Source of the DNA: Pelodera strongyloides
Lineage: Eukaryota > Nematoda > Chromadorea > Rhabditida > Rhabditidae
DNA length: 64,000 nucleotides
Direction of reading: 5' to 3'
Assembly (NCBI GenBank): GCA_036852015.1
Contig: JAANDG010000222.1
Location: 62,001 to 126,000, forward strand
Part shown: positions 1 to 10,836 of the stretch, one piece after another
How the letters are laid out: each line of letters begins with the position of its first letter
How positions within the stretch are numbered: the first letter of the stretch is position 1
Translations under genes and position numbers: made by a program
Notes under the pieces: generated by a model
What the model was told of the DNA's origin: nothing
The model's database searches: none
Seen by the model: only the letters and a program-made list of their open reading frames with translations

Positions 1-459
1 TGGACTGTCCTAACAACTGGCGCAGTTTGTGCAGAGTGAACTCCGATTGAGCATTGACTGAGCTGATGGCCACCATCTTAAAGAGGTGTTACACGTGGTT
101 TTGGGTTTTCTAATAACATATTTAAGTTCAAAATGAAGGTGTACGACTAGTATACGACGAAAAGTGAATACCATACCGTCTTAACCGTCTCCTGTATATC
201 ATGTCCCCAATGGTTCCGCGTGGTGCAAAGACCGCACATTCCATACACAGAACAAGTTTCGCAAACGAAAGCATTTGATAGACCCTCTTCACGTCCACAG
301 AGGCAGCTGAAAATATACTCTCCATTATATACTTAGTGAACTGAACACAACTGATTGCCAAGTTCTTATTAGTGTTCAATAAAAACATTTACTCAAAAAG
401 GCAACGCTTTAGTTCTTTTTCCTAAGATACGATTATTTTAGCTAATCATGTAACAAAAC
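1..459. other. Intergenic, no gene recognised
   Basis: Short reading frames occur on the minus strand but have no recognisable motif, no splice-site support and no codon pattern that sets them apart from chance. I see no repeat or RNA gene here. Confidence 0.5.
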
Positions 460-1444
460 TCACACAATTGTGGTAGTAACAGGTGTTGATATATCCACCT
501 TTGACAACTTCAAACGAAGCTCATTCGCATTAGCGGAGGTCGTCGTGGAAGAGTTCATAACGGGCTTATTGTTTAGTTGTCCGTTTTCGCCTTTAACACT
601 AGGTAACAACCAGCCGGCCGTGTTGCCTCCACCCTCGAAGAAAGACAGAAGTTTTCCCTTTCGCGAACCGTCAGAAGACTCAGCAATCAGTTCATTAAGA
701 ATATTCTCATGTCGTTCACAGCCAATTGCCTTCACCCACTTAGAATAAGTGAGGAGGTGTAGTTGGTTTTCAGGAATACACTCAATACAGTCAATAAATT
801 TTGCACAGACAAAGACAGCGCTCTGGTTCCGAGAAACGCATGCAAGTATTCACACCGCATTTGTAGCAATAGGCTTCTCCATCAAGAATAAACGGGCGAC
901 ACGAAATATTAGATGTGGACCCAATATCCTCGTAACAATGATTGCAATACAGGTTTCGTATCTTAACGGGCAAGCTTTGTTCGGGGCGTTGCGCGTGACT
1001 TTCGCGCTCATCATTCGTGTGCAGCGACCGAATATACCCCACGAGCAGACTATCGTTCCCATCACGGACATCCCACATATTGCCACATAGTGATGGTACG
1101 AAGCAACAAGCGCACACAACTTGCTGTATTTTGTAGCGGTATAGCTTATTCCAACAATCCATTTTTGTGCCACACAGAACACAGTTGTCAGACGAGATGT
1201 ATTTCAAGTCGACAAGTTTTAATTCGTCTTCCGGCGCGTTTTTGGCGAATGAACAGAATTTGGAAAGTAAGGGGTATTCCTGCCGTACGTCACTGCGACA
1301 ACAACACTTTCTGTAGTTGTGCGTGCAAGTCCCACAGAACAGTCTTCCACAGTTACATAAATTTACTTCATAGAATACTCCGTCGATTAGTGCCCGATCA
1401 CATTTCTGATTACACTGTGCACAGTTCGGCTTTGGATACGGCAT
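460..1444 (-). CDS. Cysteine-rich RING-like zinc-binding protein (apparent frameshift)
   Basis: I do not recognise the exact family. Reading leftward, a clean acceptor (TTTCCTTTCAG, about 1456-1466) is followed by ATG at 1444-1442, so the exon is either trans-spliced or preceded by an unseen exon. The product carries clustered Cys pairs (CAQCNQKC, CNCGRLFCGTC, CVLCGTKMDC, CNHCYEDIG, CYKCG), a pattern typical of RING-like or other zinc-binding folds. The frame stops at 793-791, but the next frame is open without a stop through to 462-460 and continues the Cys pattern (CKFIDCIECIPEN). Dropping one base from the four-T run at 799-802 (plus strand) fuses both parts into one 327-residue frame. Either the assembly has an extra base or the gene is truncated to about 218 residues. 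Ubiquitin-ligase activity would be inference only. Confidence 0.55.
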
Positions 1445-2283
1445 TGATAGTAGCCACTGAAAGGAAACGAGGAATAACATTAATGCAGAGAAAAAAGCAA
1501 AATCATATTCCGTGTTATATAATGTTGTGAACAACACATCAATGTTCCCGGTTTGAGGTGCTTAGCCCAAAAATAGTTCAGAAAATTTGATCAAAGAAAA
1601 TAAACGTAAAAATATATGGGAATAAGGGGAATATATGGGAATATGGGGAAAAAACATGTTCAAGATTGATTTTGTATGGAAATTATTCGTCTGCACGATA
1701 TTTGCATGAATTTATGCATGATTCATGCACGATGCAAAGAAAATTATATTATGGGTTTGATGTGCTGGAAAAAAAAGTTTACAGTTTACTCGGGAAAGGA
1801 ACAGTACTGTGGTTTCTATAACGCACAGATAATCAGGTCAGGGTAAAGCACGGATTTCTTTTTGCCTCTTTTTGCCCACTACATATAATGGAGTGTGACA
1901 CATTGAAAAAAAAAGAATTTCGATTCTTGGTGGAGGAAAAATAAATATGCAAAAAAAACGAACATTGATTTGACAACAATGTAACGGCGCAAAAAAAGGA
2001 ATGTTATAAAAGTACCGAATAAGTATGTGGAGGTATTCTATAGTTGAAGTATATTTTTCGCCAAACAGAACATTACCCATTACCATAATAATGTAACGTT
2101 GGAAGGATAACGTATCGGAATGGCGCAACCATGTGATGTGAGTCTGCCTTTGGCAGTGTTATCTGCATGTGAATATGCAGTCTGCATACATCTGCATAAC
2201 CTAAGGTGCAAGTTCATGTTGCTTTCAAAATCTACTGTAATTTGTCTTATTTTCAATTTGGTTTTTATTCCGTCTATTGTGTA
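1445..2283. other. AT-rich intergenic
   Basis: The stretch holds poly-A/T runs and a small GGGAATATATGG reiteration at about 1618-1650. I see no gene, RNA or mobile element. Confidence 0.4.
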
Positions 2284-2400
2284 ACATTTCAGACCGCAAG
2301 TAACTTCCGTGCGCAAGTAAGTTCGCGCTACTTGCGTTCTCACCAACATTTCAGAGCGCACGGAAGTTACTTGCGCACGGAAAGTTCCGTTGCAAGTAAG
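2284..2400. repeat. Inverted repeat (hairpin) with CTTCCGTGCGCAAG core
   Basis: GCAAGTAACTTCCGTGCGC near 2295 is matched in inverse near 2350-2385 (GCGCACGGAAGTTACTTGC and a variant). It shares CACCAACATTTCAGAG and GCGCACGGAA with the hairpin at 3.18 kb, so both belong to one dispersed fold-back repeat. No coding content is evident. Confidence 0.55.
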
Positions 2401-3177
2401 GCTTATGTATGGGAAGAGAAACTTGCAGTCGAGAGTCGAAGTTTCTTCGAAGTTTCTCCTCAAACCCCATAATTTGTACTGTTTTGTGACTATATCATAT
2501 TTTTAGTTTACAATGAGGTTATACGAAACATATTCAATACTGATTATGGATAACAACTTAGTTTTTGGTCATGGTTGACAAATACTAGCATTGATTTTGT
2601 TTTAATTTTAGCTTTAATGGTAAGCAATTGTTCTTAAAACACTCGGTAAGGTATTTTCTGCTAATATAACCTGTAACTGACTTTGGGTGATAACATTATT
2701 GCATTTTTTAAAGAAAACTCAGCATTTCCTATAAAGTAAACTGGTAGATAGCGTATTTGGGGGCAGAACAAAAACTAAGTAAGAAAAATCACAATTGAAA
2801 CACATAGAAAAGGGTAGTTATTATCGAAAGCCCATGAAATCAAAGAGCCCTGTTCGAATAACCCATTTGTTACGCATTTTCTTCTTAAACGCAAGTTATT
2901 TTCTTTCCTTAGGCTTTAGCATAGCAGCAAGAAGATGTTTCCCCTTGGGTGACCCTCTCTTATGTTTAACGTATTTAATTTACGCTTATTTCGCTCCGTA
3001 CCCTTTCTTTGAGATCGATGTTGAATATATGCAAAAACCCTTTCTTTGAAAGTAGAAAAAATGCACGTTGTATGCCCTTTTGCATATTCATTGGCTAACT
3101 GCCAGACCGTAGTAGCCATCTTTTAGAAAACATTCTAATAACGCACGTAAATGTTGGTGAGAAGCCAAGTAAGAGCG
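2401..3177. other. Intergenic, no gene recognised
   Basis: AT-rich sequence with only short uninformative reading frames. No repeat or RNA structure was found before the hairpin at 3178. Confidence 0.4.
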
Positions 3178-3244
3178 CACGGAACTTCCGTTCAACGGAA
3201 GAAACTTGTGACAAGTTTCTTCCGTGCAACGGAAGTTCCGTGTA
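3178..3244. repeat. Near-perfect 65-bp palindrome
   Basis: The arm from CACGGAACTTCCGTT at 3179 to AAACTTGT is mirrored by ACAAGTTTCTTCCGTG... to 3242, giving arms of about 30 bp with one or two mismatches around a centre at about 3210. Flanking copies of CAACATTT and TGAAATGTTGGTG tie it to the related repeat at 2.3 kb. Confidence 0.65.
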
Positions 3245-4396
3245 CCCTCTGAAATGTTGGTGAAACCGGCCTCCAGGTCTCCTCCATGGCGTGGAGCCAT
3301 ACTTAGTAGTTAGTAGGCTTGCCGTGCGAAAACCATTGCGCTGCCAAGTATATATGGTTTTCCGATTTTGCCTAAGAGCCAACTTGGTCATTACTGTATT
3401 CGAATATCTGTTGTGCAATTGTGCCCGCTTTGTAATGTGCTAAGACGGTCTCCGAATTGGTGGGGGCTGAATCCTCTGATTGCGAGAGAGCAATTTAAAG
3501 CCGTTAGAGCTATCACATACCCATCTCTATGTAAATGCCCTCTTTCCCTGCGGAGCAAGAGACGGTCCTCTGGCCGGCTCTTGCTGTCGACGTGTGGTGG
3601 TTCCAGTGCCGCAGAGGAGGATCCCCGGTATGGAAAGAGGTCCAGCAGCGAGCCTGTGTGCCCCTGGACACTCCTTGGATTATATCGCTCAAACCCAGGC
3701 CTTGTCCTATTCCCGTTTCAATAAATAAGATTCGGAAGACAAATTATACTCTCCTTTCATCCAATTACTTTGATTTACAACTTCGAACACTATTTCATTC
3801 TTTCATCGTCTCTTAGGGTGTTGCGCTCTTTCTAAGAGTCTAATAATCATTTAAACTTTTAAAATTTGGATTGGAAGATGGGGAACAAAATGTAAGTCTC
3901 TCTCTCTCTCCCAATCTTGCTCCATTTTTGTTCTATTATGCCTTTCTCACTCTCTCCACCATGCTCTCTCTCTCTCTCTCTCGAGCTTTCAATTCACAAG
4001 CAGCATCTGATACTGATTACTGATACTGAACCAGGATTATCGGTTGGTTGATGAATGATATGATAAATAAATCAATATCTACTCGGGACAACAACATTGG
4101 CACGTCCGTCTACGTTTACCGCGTCCGATCTCAACTCTGATCTTGTTAGAGGCCACACTTTCGAAGAAAGGATGCGTATTTGTCAATTTGAATGAAACTC
4201 AGGCAAACTTCTAACAAAGTTTTTGGCCCGAAAATGTTTCCTTCTGTAATTTCGATACGTGGTGTGTTTTGTTACACGAAACATTGTAACACCAGTAAAT
4301 TACCGTACTTTGCGTTGTGAGTTAAATGTCTTAGGTCAACCTTTTGAAGGTGCGTATTTTATATTAATAAATTCATTTATTAAATTACACCATTTC
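3245..4396. other. Intergenic with a GC-rich segment and CT microsatellites
   Basis: Positions 3500-3720 are distinctly richer in G+C than their surroundings, contain a small hairpin (GAGCAAGAG ... CTCTTGCT, about 3552-3590) and end at an AATAAA at about 3719. This could be the 3' end of an unrecognised transcript or a transposon relic. (CT)n runs lie at about 3897-3910 and 3963-3983. No protein family is recognised in any frame. Confidence 0.35.
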
Positions 4397-4480
4397 GGGA
4401 AACAAAATGCGCGGCGCAAAGGAATGGGAAACAAAATGCGCGGCACAAAGGAATGGGAAACAAAATGCGCGCGGAATAGA
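4397..4480. repeat. Three-copy 28-bp tandem repeat
   Basis: GGGAAACAAAATGCGCGGC recurs at 4397, 4425 and 4454, the spacer being a short CAAAGGAAT. It is a small local minisatellite. Confidence 0.7.
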
Positions 4481-4554
4481 AATGGCGCGCAAAGTGTTTC
4501 CCGAAAAGGTGCGGAAACGGTGCGGAAATGGTGTTTATTTATTTGTTATGTTTA

Positions 4555-4650
4555 TGTTCATTTATTTTCATTTGCATAAGCTGCATACGAATTTTACGAA
4601 TGCTGGTCTACTCAATGTGTTTCAAAAAACCGGCCGATATTTCGCTTTAA
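4555..4650. repeat. Half copy of the TTTAAAGCGAAATACCGG MITE family
   Basis: The segment from CATTTGCATAAGCTGCAT to AAAAAACCGGCCGATATTTCGCTTTAAAC matches the right half of the complete copies at 40.6, 41.0, 53.8 and 55.8 kb. The left half is missing here. Confidence 0.6.
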
Positions 4651-5108
4651 ACACACGAACCGCATACATATTGGTGATGCCTGTTGCGTAACGGTCACAC
4701 TAATAATATATAATTTAAACCCGCCTCCCGCGTCCGTCTGTTGGTTGGTCTGAAGTCTTTTTTTCGAATTTCAACCTCAAACTTTACCAGTCTACTGATC
4801 TTGATACGCTGATAACGAAATCGAAGGTCGTTCCGTCTGTTTCCGCTTCCGCGCGGAGAAACACGACCGCAAAGTTGGTCAGAGAAACAGAAAATAGCGC
4901 GCAGCCGCGAGAGAGTCAGACATTGTTTACATCGACAGACTCACCGGCCGACAAAGAGAGAGGCGGCCAGAAGGGGCGGAGCCCGGGCATCATAGTTCCC
5001 ATTATTCCCATTGCCAAATATGATAAAACATAGAACCTTATCCGTTATCCGCGTACGCGTCCGCTACTGAATTTTTATGTACTAAAAATGGTAAAAAAAT
5101 GCATGATC

Positions 5109-5605
5109 AGCTAGAGGGCTGGCAGTGTGGTGTGTACTTCACTATCGGGAACCATGATCAAAAAGATATCGAGCTCCGCGAAAGCTTCATCCGCGCGGAC
5201 CATATATGGAAAACAGTAAAATGATGACGTCATCAAAAAGCAAAATTGGCCGAATCGTTCCGTTCTAAGTACTAACGTATTCAGTAGGAAGAGGCAAGCT
5301 TCACGGTGATACTCATGCTTTCCGGTTCCGCATCCGGACCGAGATATAAAACTTTCTCTGACGCTCTCATTTTTCCATCCTATTTTCACGTCTATCATCA
5401 TCGAAAAAATTTTGTTCAGCTACATAGCTGGCAGCGTGGTGTGCACTTCACTATCAGGAACCATGAACAAAATGATACCAAGCTCAACGAAAGCGTCATC
5501 CGCGCGGACCATATATGGAAAACAGTAGAATGATGACGTCATCAAAAATCAATATTGGCCGAATCGTTCCAAGTGCTAACGCATTCAGAATGAAGAGAAG
5601 TTCAG
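5109..5605. repeat. Two-copy direct repeat of about 190 bp, 310 bp apart
   Basis: The segment at 5109-5290 (GGCTGGCAGTGTGGTGTG ... GAATCGTTCCGTTCTAAG) recurs diverged at 5417-5600. Both copies carry CATCCGCGCGGACCATATAT followed by ATGATGACGTCATCAAAAA. The duplication adjoins the 129-bp minisatellite. A function is not evident. Confidence 0.7.
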
Positions 5606-5636
5606 AAATCAGTTTCACCTTTCAAGGTCTGCATGG

Positions 5637-6790
5637 CTTCAGAAGCTGTGACGTCAAAATTAGGTTGACGTGCAAACATCGTTCCTGATGGTCATCGATG
5701 GTGAATATGGATATGACTGCCGAAGACGAGACGGGCAACCGGGCCTTCACGAATATCGTCATCGGATTCAGAAGCTGTGACGGCAAAATTAGGTTGACGT
5801 GCAAACATCGTTCCTGATGGTCATCGATGGTGAATATGGATACGACTGCCGAAGACGAGACGGGCAACCGGGCCTTCACGAATATCGTCATCGGATTCAG
5901 AAGCTGTGACGGCAAAATTAGTTGACGTGCAAACATCGTTCCTGATGGTATCGATGGTGAATATGGATTGACTGCCGAGACGACGCGCAACCGGGCCTTC
6001 ACGAATATCGTCATCGGATTCAGAAGCTATGACGGCAAAATTAGGTTGATGTGCAAACATCGTTCCTGATGGTCATCGATGGTGAATATGGATACGACTG
6101 CCGAAGACGAGACGGGCAACCGGGCCTTCACGAATATCGTCGTCGGATTCAAAAGCTGTGACGGCAAAATTAAGTTGACGTGCAAACATCGTTCCTGATG
6201 GTCCTCGATGGTGAATATGGATCGGCCGAAGACGAGACGGGCAACCGGGCCTTCACGAATATCGTCATCGGATTCAGAAGCTGTGACAAAATTAGGTTAC
6301 GTGCAAACATCGTTCCTGATGATCGATGTGAATATGGATACGACAACCGAAGACGAGACGGGCAACCGGGCCTTCACGAATATCGGATTTGACACGTGCA
6401 AACTTCGTTCCTGATGGTCATCGATGGTGAATATGGATACGACTGCCGAAGACGAGACGGGCAACCGGGCCTTCGAATATCGTCATCGGATTCAGAAGCT
6501 GTGACGCAAAATTAGGTTGACGTGCAAACATCGTTCCTGATGGTCATCGATGGTGAATATGGATACGACTGCCGAAGACGAGACGGGCAACCGGGCCTTC
6601 ACGAATATCGTCATCGGATTCAGAAGCTGTGACGGCAAAATTAGGTTGACGTGCAAACATCGGTCCTGATGGTCATCGATGGTGAATATGAACAACATCG
6701 ATGATAAAAATGAACTCGACTACCGAAGACAAGACGGGCAACCGGGCCGCCATGAATATCGTCATCAGACTGAAGACTGTGACGATCGTC
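5637..6790. repeat. 129-bp minisatellite, about nine copies, with an open minus-strand frame
   Basis: The landmark GTTCCTGATGG recurs at 5681, 5810, 5938, 6062, 6191, 6312, 6407, 6533 and 6662. Typical spacing is 129 bp, with shorter units carrying small deletions. Full units are 3 x 43 bases and stop-free on the minus strand, reading repeatedly MTIFVKARLPVSSSAVVSIF then TIDDHQERCLHVNLILPSQLLNP. Copies with indels break this frame, and I see no start exon or splice context. It is annotated as a repeat, not a gene. Confidence 0.8.
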
Positions 6791-7087
6791 AGACGGGCTT
6801 CGGATAATGAATTATAATAATCGCAAAAAACAATGGTCTGACCGTTAGTAACCGACGGCCGACGGGCTCTAGTTAAATATAAATATAACTAAACCTCCGG
6901 ACAAATCCATTGACGTTACAGCGGACAATTTTAACAGGTCAACCCTTTTTTATCCTGTTTTGAAATGTTTCACGCATTCAGGATGAAAACGCCTGTTTTC
7001 CTTTCTGTTGTTTTTCCTTGTTTTCATAAAATGTATGTAAATTTAAGTAAATAAGCCTCGTGGTGGACTGTGATCCTATGTGGACAC
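6791..7087. other. Upstream region of the first peptide gene
   Basis: A decayed end of the minisatellite runs into AT-rich sequence leading to the TATA box at 7088. No separate feature is seen. Confidence 0.35.
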
Positions 7088-7095
7088 TATATAAG
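7088..7095 (+). promoter_or_regulatory. TATA box (TATATAAG)
   Basis: TATATAAG lies 55 bp upstream of ATG 7143. The following leader contains AACAAGGAAGT, which is repeated at the same place in the paralogue at 8764, so promoter and leader were duplicated together. Confidence 0.65.
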
Positions 7096-7142
7096 CAACA
7101 AGGAAGTTGGTATATTGGTATATTCTATTCAATTCAGTTGAA

Positions 7143-7631
7143 ATGCTTCGAAAATTGTTCCTATTCCTGGTTGTGTTGGCGATTTTTGTATTTGAAACTT
7201 CTGCCCAACTACATTTGGGGGACACGGACACTGACCCAGGTAAGAGAAGTTCACCGGCCATATTCTCCACTCATTTCCCCAAGGCGGGTGCGACTCTCAC
7301 TTTAGAATGTTATTTTACCCCAGGGAATAGTTCCCCAGGGAAGGTAATGTTATCTTACCCCAGGGAACCGAGAGGCAACGTATGTTTTCAGAAACATGAG
7401 TCAATCGGTCGCTATCCGCAATATAAATTATTGCTAGCAATTTCAAGCAATCTTTCGAAACGCTTACGTAGCCACATCGATATACTGCTTATTGGGTAGT
7501 TGACGGACTTCCTCATCAACTGACTTGCCAAATTCCTAATTATGGCTAATTTGGGGCCAAATTGTCTATGTATTTTTATTTCAGCACACACCACAACAAC
7601 GTTCGGCTATGGAAGAAGACGACGTCGTTGA
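7143..7631 (+). CDS. Small secreted precursor with C-terminal Gly-Arg5 amidation/cleavage site
   Basis: Predicted exons are 7143-7239 and 7585-7631, with GT..TTTCAG borders and a phase-1 intron, giving 47 residues. Residues 1-22 form a hydrophobic signal peptide (MLRKLFLFLVVLAIFVFETSA). The short remainder (QLHLGDTDTDPA...) ends in HTTTTFGYGRRRRR. Glycine followed by a basic run at the C-terminus is the classic substrate pattern for prohormone convertase, carboxypeptidase and alpha-amidating enzymes. The predicted product would end in Phe-Gly-Tyr-amide. ATG 7143 is the first start after the TATA box. The paralogue at 8764 has the same exon-1 length (97 nt), intron phase and tail design, which strongly supports the exon model. 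A cuticular or antimicrobial YGxx-type peptide is an alternative role. The exact family is not recognised. Confidence 0.65.
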
Positions 7632-8711
7632 TCTACTCTGTCTTTGTCCATGAGATTGAAAATATAAAAGGAAATTCCTAAACCGGAGCTGTTCGTCCTT
7701 TCTAAAACGTCCCAGAGAATTTTCTAAAAACAAATTTGTTGAAATAATCGTCGGATTTAAGTTTTCTTACTCGCGGACTTTTCTTACTTCTTTTCTTACT
7801 CGCGGAAGTGTAGACCTTGCAAATCTATGACTAAATTATTTATGACTCACTTTGAATGTTTTATTGTTATTTGGATTCCACTTTATAATTTGTAAATATT
7901 TTTGTCGGAATATATATATTTATCAAATAAATAGTTGTAATGTTATGGAGAGTAGCCCACGGATTATCGTACAAAACACAGCTACGAAGCATTTTGAAAA
8001 TCACAATCACAATTCGCAAAATAAAGCATAAAATTCCATAATGTCGAAATCATTCTATTTTCGTAATATTATACAAATTTGCCATGAATAAACAAACATT
8101 TCCAAGCAGGAAGTAAAGAAACGTTTGCAGAGATTTTATAGAAAAAGCTTAGAACATTTTTACTGGCCTGTCCAGTTGCAAGGAAATGCATCAGTTCACT
8201 GAAGAATCAGAGGAAACAAAACAGGTGCGACTTCATCTCGCCACGCACCTCGCGCACTCTTCGCCAGACTGTCGCTAGAGTCGCTGCGCCTAGCTTTCGC
8301 CGCGAGGAATTTATGCGCCAGGGTGTCGCCTCGCATCACCAGTGTTTCTACAGTGTCTGCGGGCCAAAATTCAGCCGCGCTCCCATCAGGCGAGTACTCC
8401 TTTCGAAAGTGCAACTCAACGACAATAACCATTTGGTATGTTGGTGTGCCAGGAGCGTGCCATGGGTGTGCGAACAGAATGGCCGCATGCCGCAGTTGTG
8501 CCCTTTTTTTTGCTGTATCCCACTAGCATTAGTTATTTTATTATAATTGTTGGTAAACCAGCCTGCGAAAGATTCGAAGTTTTGTGTTTTCGAGTAGTGA
8601 TTTCATCAACTGATGCTGAATTGTGCTCTTTTTGAATCACATATGCAAACAAAAACTAAACACTCCCAGTATTAGAACTCTAGAACTGTGGTTTATGTTT
8701 GTGAAATCAAC
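7632..8711. other. Intergenic between the two peptide genes
   Basis: AATAAA at about 7926 may end the upstream transcript. No other gene, RNA or repeat is convincingly seen before the next TATA box. Confidence 0.4.
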
Positions 8712-8719
8712 TATATAAA
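8712..8719 (+). promoter_or_regulatory. TATA box (TATATAAA)
   Basis: TATATAAA lies 52 bp upstream of ATG 8764 and is followed by GGCAGTAACAAGGAAGTAG, matching the leader of the gene at 7143. Confidence 0.65.
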
Positions 8720-8763
8720 GGCAGTAACAAGGAAGTAGATGGTATGCGATTTCAAAAGTCGAA

Positions 8764-9186
8764 ATGCTTCAAAAGTTGCTGTTATTGATTATTCTATTGG
8801 TTTACGTCATTATGGAAGTCTCGTCGCAACCTTCGCTAGGAGGAACTGACGGAGACCCATGTAAGAAGTAATTAAAATATTGTGACACTCTCATCTTCTC
8901 ACTCCATATAGAGCAAAAATCAATATATTTTATCATTTATATGGGGTCGACTAGTTAGAACCAGCCCAGCGCAGGCCAAACAAGTTCTACGGCAAAAAGG
9001 CTAATTTACAATTTCAGCTGTGCCATTTTACTCGATGAGGCTCGTCTATCAGGCTCACTTCCATCCTATCCGCTTAACTTTATACATTATCCGTATAACA
9101 ATTAGGTTTTTAGGTACTGTTATTTTTCAGACAATGTCACCACAACCGAAACACCTTGGTTTGTGTATGGCAAACGTCGTCGCTGA
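8764..9186 (+). CDS. Small secreted precursor with C-terminal Gly-Lys-Arg3 amidation/cleavage site
   Basis: Predicted exons are 8764-8860 and 9131-9186 (GTAAGA..TTTTTCAG, phase 1), giving 50 residues. A signal peptide (MLQKLLLLIILLVYVIMEVSS) is followed by QPSLGGTDGDPYNVTTT and a tail ending TPWFVYGKRRR. Exon 1 is the same length as in the gene at 7143, and the proteins align as QxxLGxTDxDP before the junction. The Gly-Lys-Arg tail predicts a peptide ending in Phe-Val-Tyr-amide. Another acceptor at 9018 (TTTCAG) would add an exon but puts the downstream part out of the peptide frame, so the 9131 junction is preferred. Tandem duplication followed by divergence of the mature peptide is inferred. 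The receptor and role are unknown. Confidence 0.65.
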
Positions 9187-10744
9187 GCACTGCGATCTTT
9201 GCCTGCTCGATTCAACTTAAAATCCGAGCCTCACTAGTCTGCAACCTCTATGGATGGCTCAGTAACGATTTTGCTGCCTGTTCAGCTTTTTATGAAGAAA
9301 TTTGAAATTTTCTTCTGTATATTTCTTATCCCGCTTAGTTTATCTGTATATTTTGGTGGCATATTTGTGGATAGGCAATAAATATGTTTGTTACTACGTA
9401 CAGTACAAGGTGTTGAGCACGCACAACAAAAGCTGTATGTCGTTTCATATCGCCTTTACTAAATTCCCAAGTTTGTCTACAAATTCTCTTCGAATAGGTT
9501 TGCAAAAACTGTGTGTCTCACATTTATGACTATGACTGGAAAATAAAGCCCAATACGAAAAAACGATTAGCAAAAACTACTGTATAAAGAGCCACAACAC
9601 AGTAAGCTCGGCCTATTTTTGTAAAATGCAAATTTGGAATGGCAGGAAAAAGGCCAAAACAATAAATGATGAAACAGTCAACTAAAAAGGAAGTAAAAAA
9701 AAAGTTTCGGTGAACCAACCCTTTTTGCTCTTCAGAGAACAACGACCAGAAGAACGCGGAGTGTTGCAAGTTGCAACCCTATTAAAATATAGCTATTCCG
9801 GCTATTCGTTATTAGTTATTATGTTACTTTTTGGCGACACGCTCATCCGCCTACATAGCGAAGCGCCAAAATGTTCGCTGAGCGTTTCGCTAGTTTTTCA
9901 TGCGCCTCTTCAACCATGCACTCTTTCCTTGCGTGGCAATTGAATTCCTTTCGCTAGGTGAGCTCGTCAGTAATAATTATTTCGCTGAACGTTTAGCGAA
10001 AAGGAACAGAGTAATTACTAAATTAATTAATAAATGAGGGCAAAATGTGTAAAACATTTAGTGACACAAACTGTTGTGTAGAATTGTGCTAGCAATCAGA
10101 CAGGTGATTGAACTCTATTGAAAGAAAGAGTAAACTACAAGCTACGCATGGCTTTACAAACGGACGAATCATAAAAAGCAATACAGTAACATTAGTAAAT
10201 TATGTAGTAAATAGTAAAAAATTATGTAGTAAATAGTAAAAAACATAACTCAAACAATAGTAAGCCCGCAGAATTATGAAAGCTGGGCTTCCTGTGAAGC
10301 TTTAAGAGATACAACAATCGGTTTTTTAGGGTGTATACCCATGTCATGTACTGTACGCAAATAGCGCGCGATACTGCTCGCTTTTTGGTCTATACTATAT
10401 TCATTTGCATACAACATGTGATGTGGACATAGTTTAAAAAACCGGCTGCTATACCGTTTTAAAGATAATCAGTGTTCCCAACTGTGCTACCTGCGTGATG
10501 TTTATGTTATTCTAAAACAAAGAGCTTACGATCAGTGCTCATGCCCTTCAACATGTTAGAAATCAGATTGGCACGTGACGTAAGAAAAACATAACTCATA
10601 CTTAAAACCCTCACCAACCAAGCCTATACAAAAACATCATTCGGAGTACTTGCTAGCGGCTTTAGTGCACTTTACTTCACATCACTATTTTATCAAAGAA
10701 AACAATATGTGCTTGTTTGATTTGGGTGAGCTGTACAAAATTCA
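9187..10744. other. Intergenic with a diverged MITE-like segment
   Basis: Only short uninformative frames are present. Positions about 10320-10468 resemble a decayed copy of the TTTAAAGCGAAATACCGG family (internal TATATTCATTTGCATA and an end AAAAAACCGGCTGCTATACC), but the left end is poor. A 26-bp ATTATGTAGTAAATAGTAAA duplication lies at about 10198-10240. Confidence 0.4.
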
Positions 10745-10752
10745 TATAAAAG
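10745..10752 (+). promoter_or_regulatory. TATA box (TATAAAAG)
   Basis: TATAAAAG lies about 90 bp upstream of ATG 10837, which gives a 5' leader of about 60 nt if transcription starts about 30 bp downstream. Confidence 0.5.
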
Positions 10753-10836
10753 GCAAAGCGAGTACTACACTGAACAATATAGCCTGAACCTCGCATATCA
10801 CAGTATCTCTGTGAACGTCTCCTACATCTTCCAAAA

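Noticed and set aside
3368..3816. Three overlapping 80-120-codon plus-strand frames
   Set aside because: They lie in a GC-rich patch, none has a domain or splice context, and all three frames being open points to composition rather than coding.
5622..6060. Minus-strand protein-coding gene over the 129-bp repeat
   Set aside because: The frame is only the translation of the minisatellite, is broken by indels in other units, and has no start exon or splice support.
7107..7499. 130-codon read-through form of the first peptide gene
   Set aside because: A start at 7107 sits in the 5' leader and the frame runs into the intron. The spliced model is supported by the paralogue at 8764.
9019..9220. 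Alternative second exon of the peptide gene at 8764, starting at 9019
   Set aside because: It is in phase but destroys the Gly-Lys-Arg tail and has no counterpart in the paralogue.
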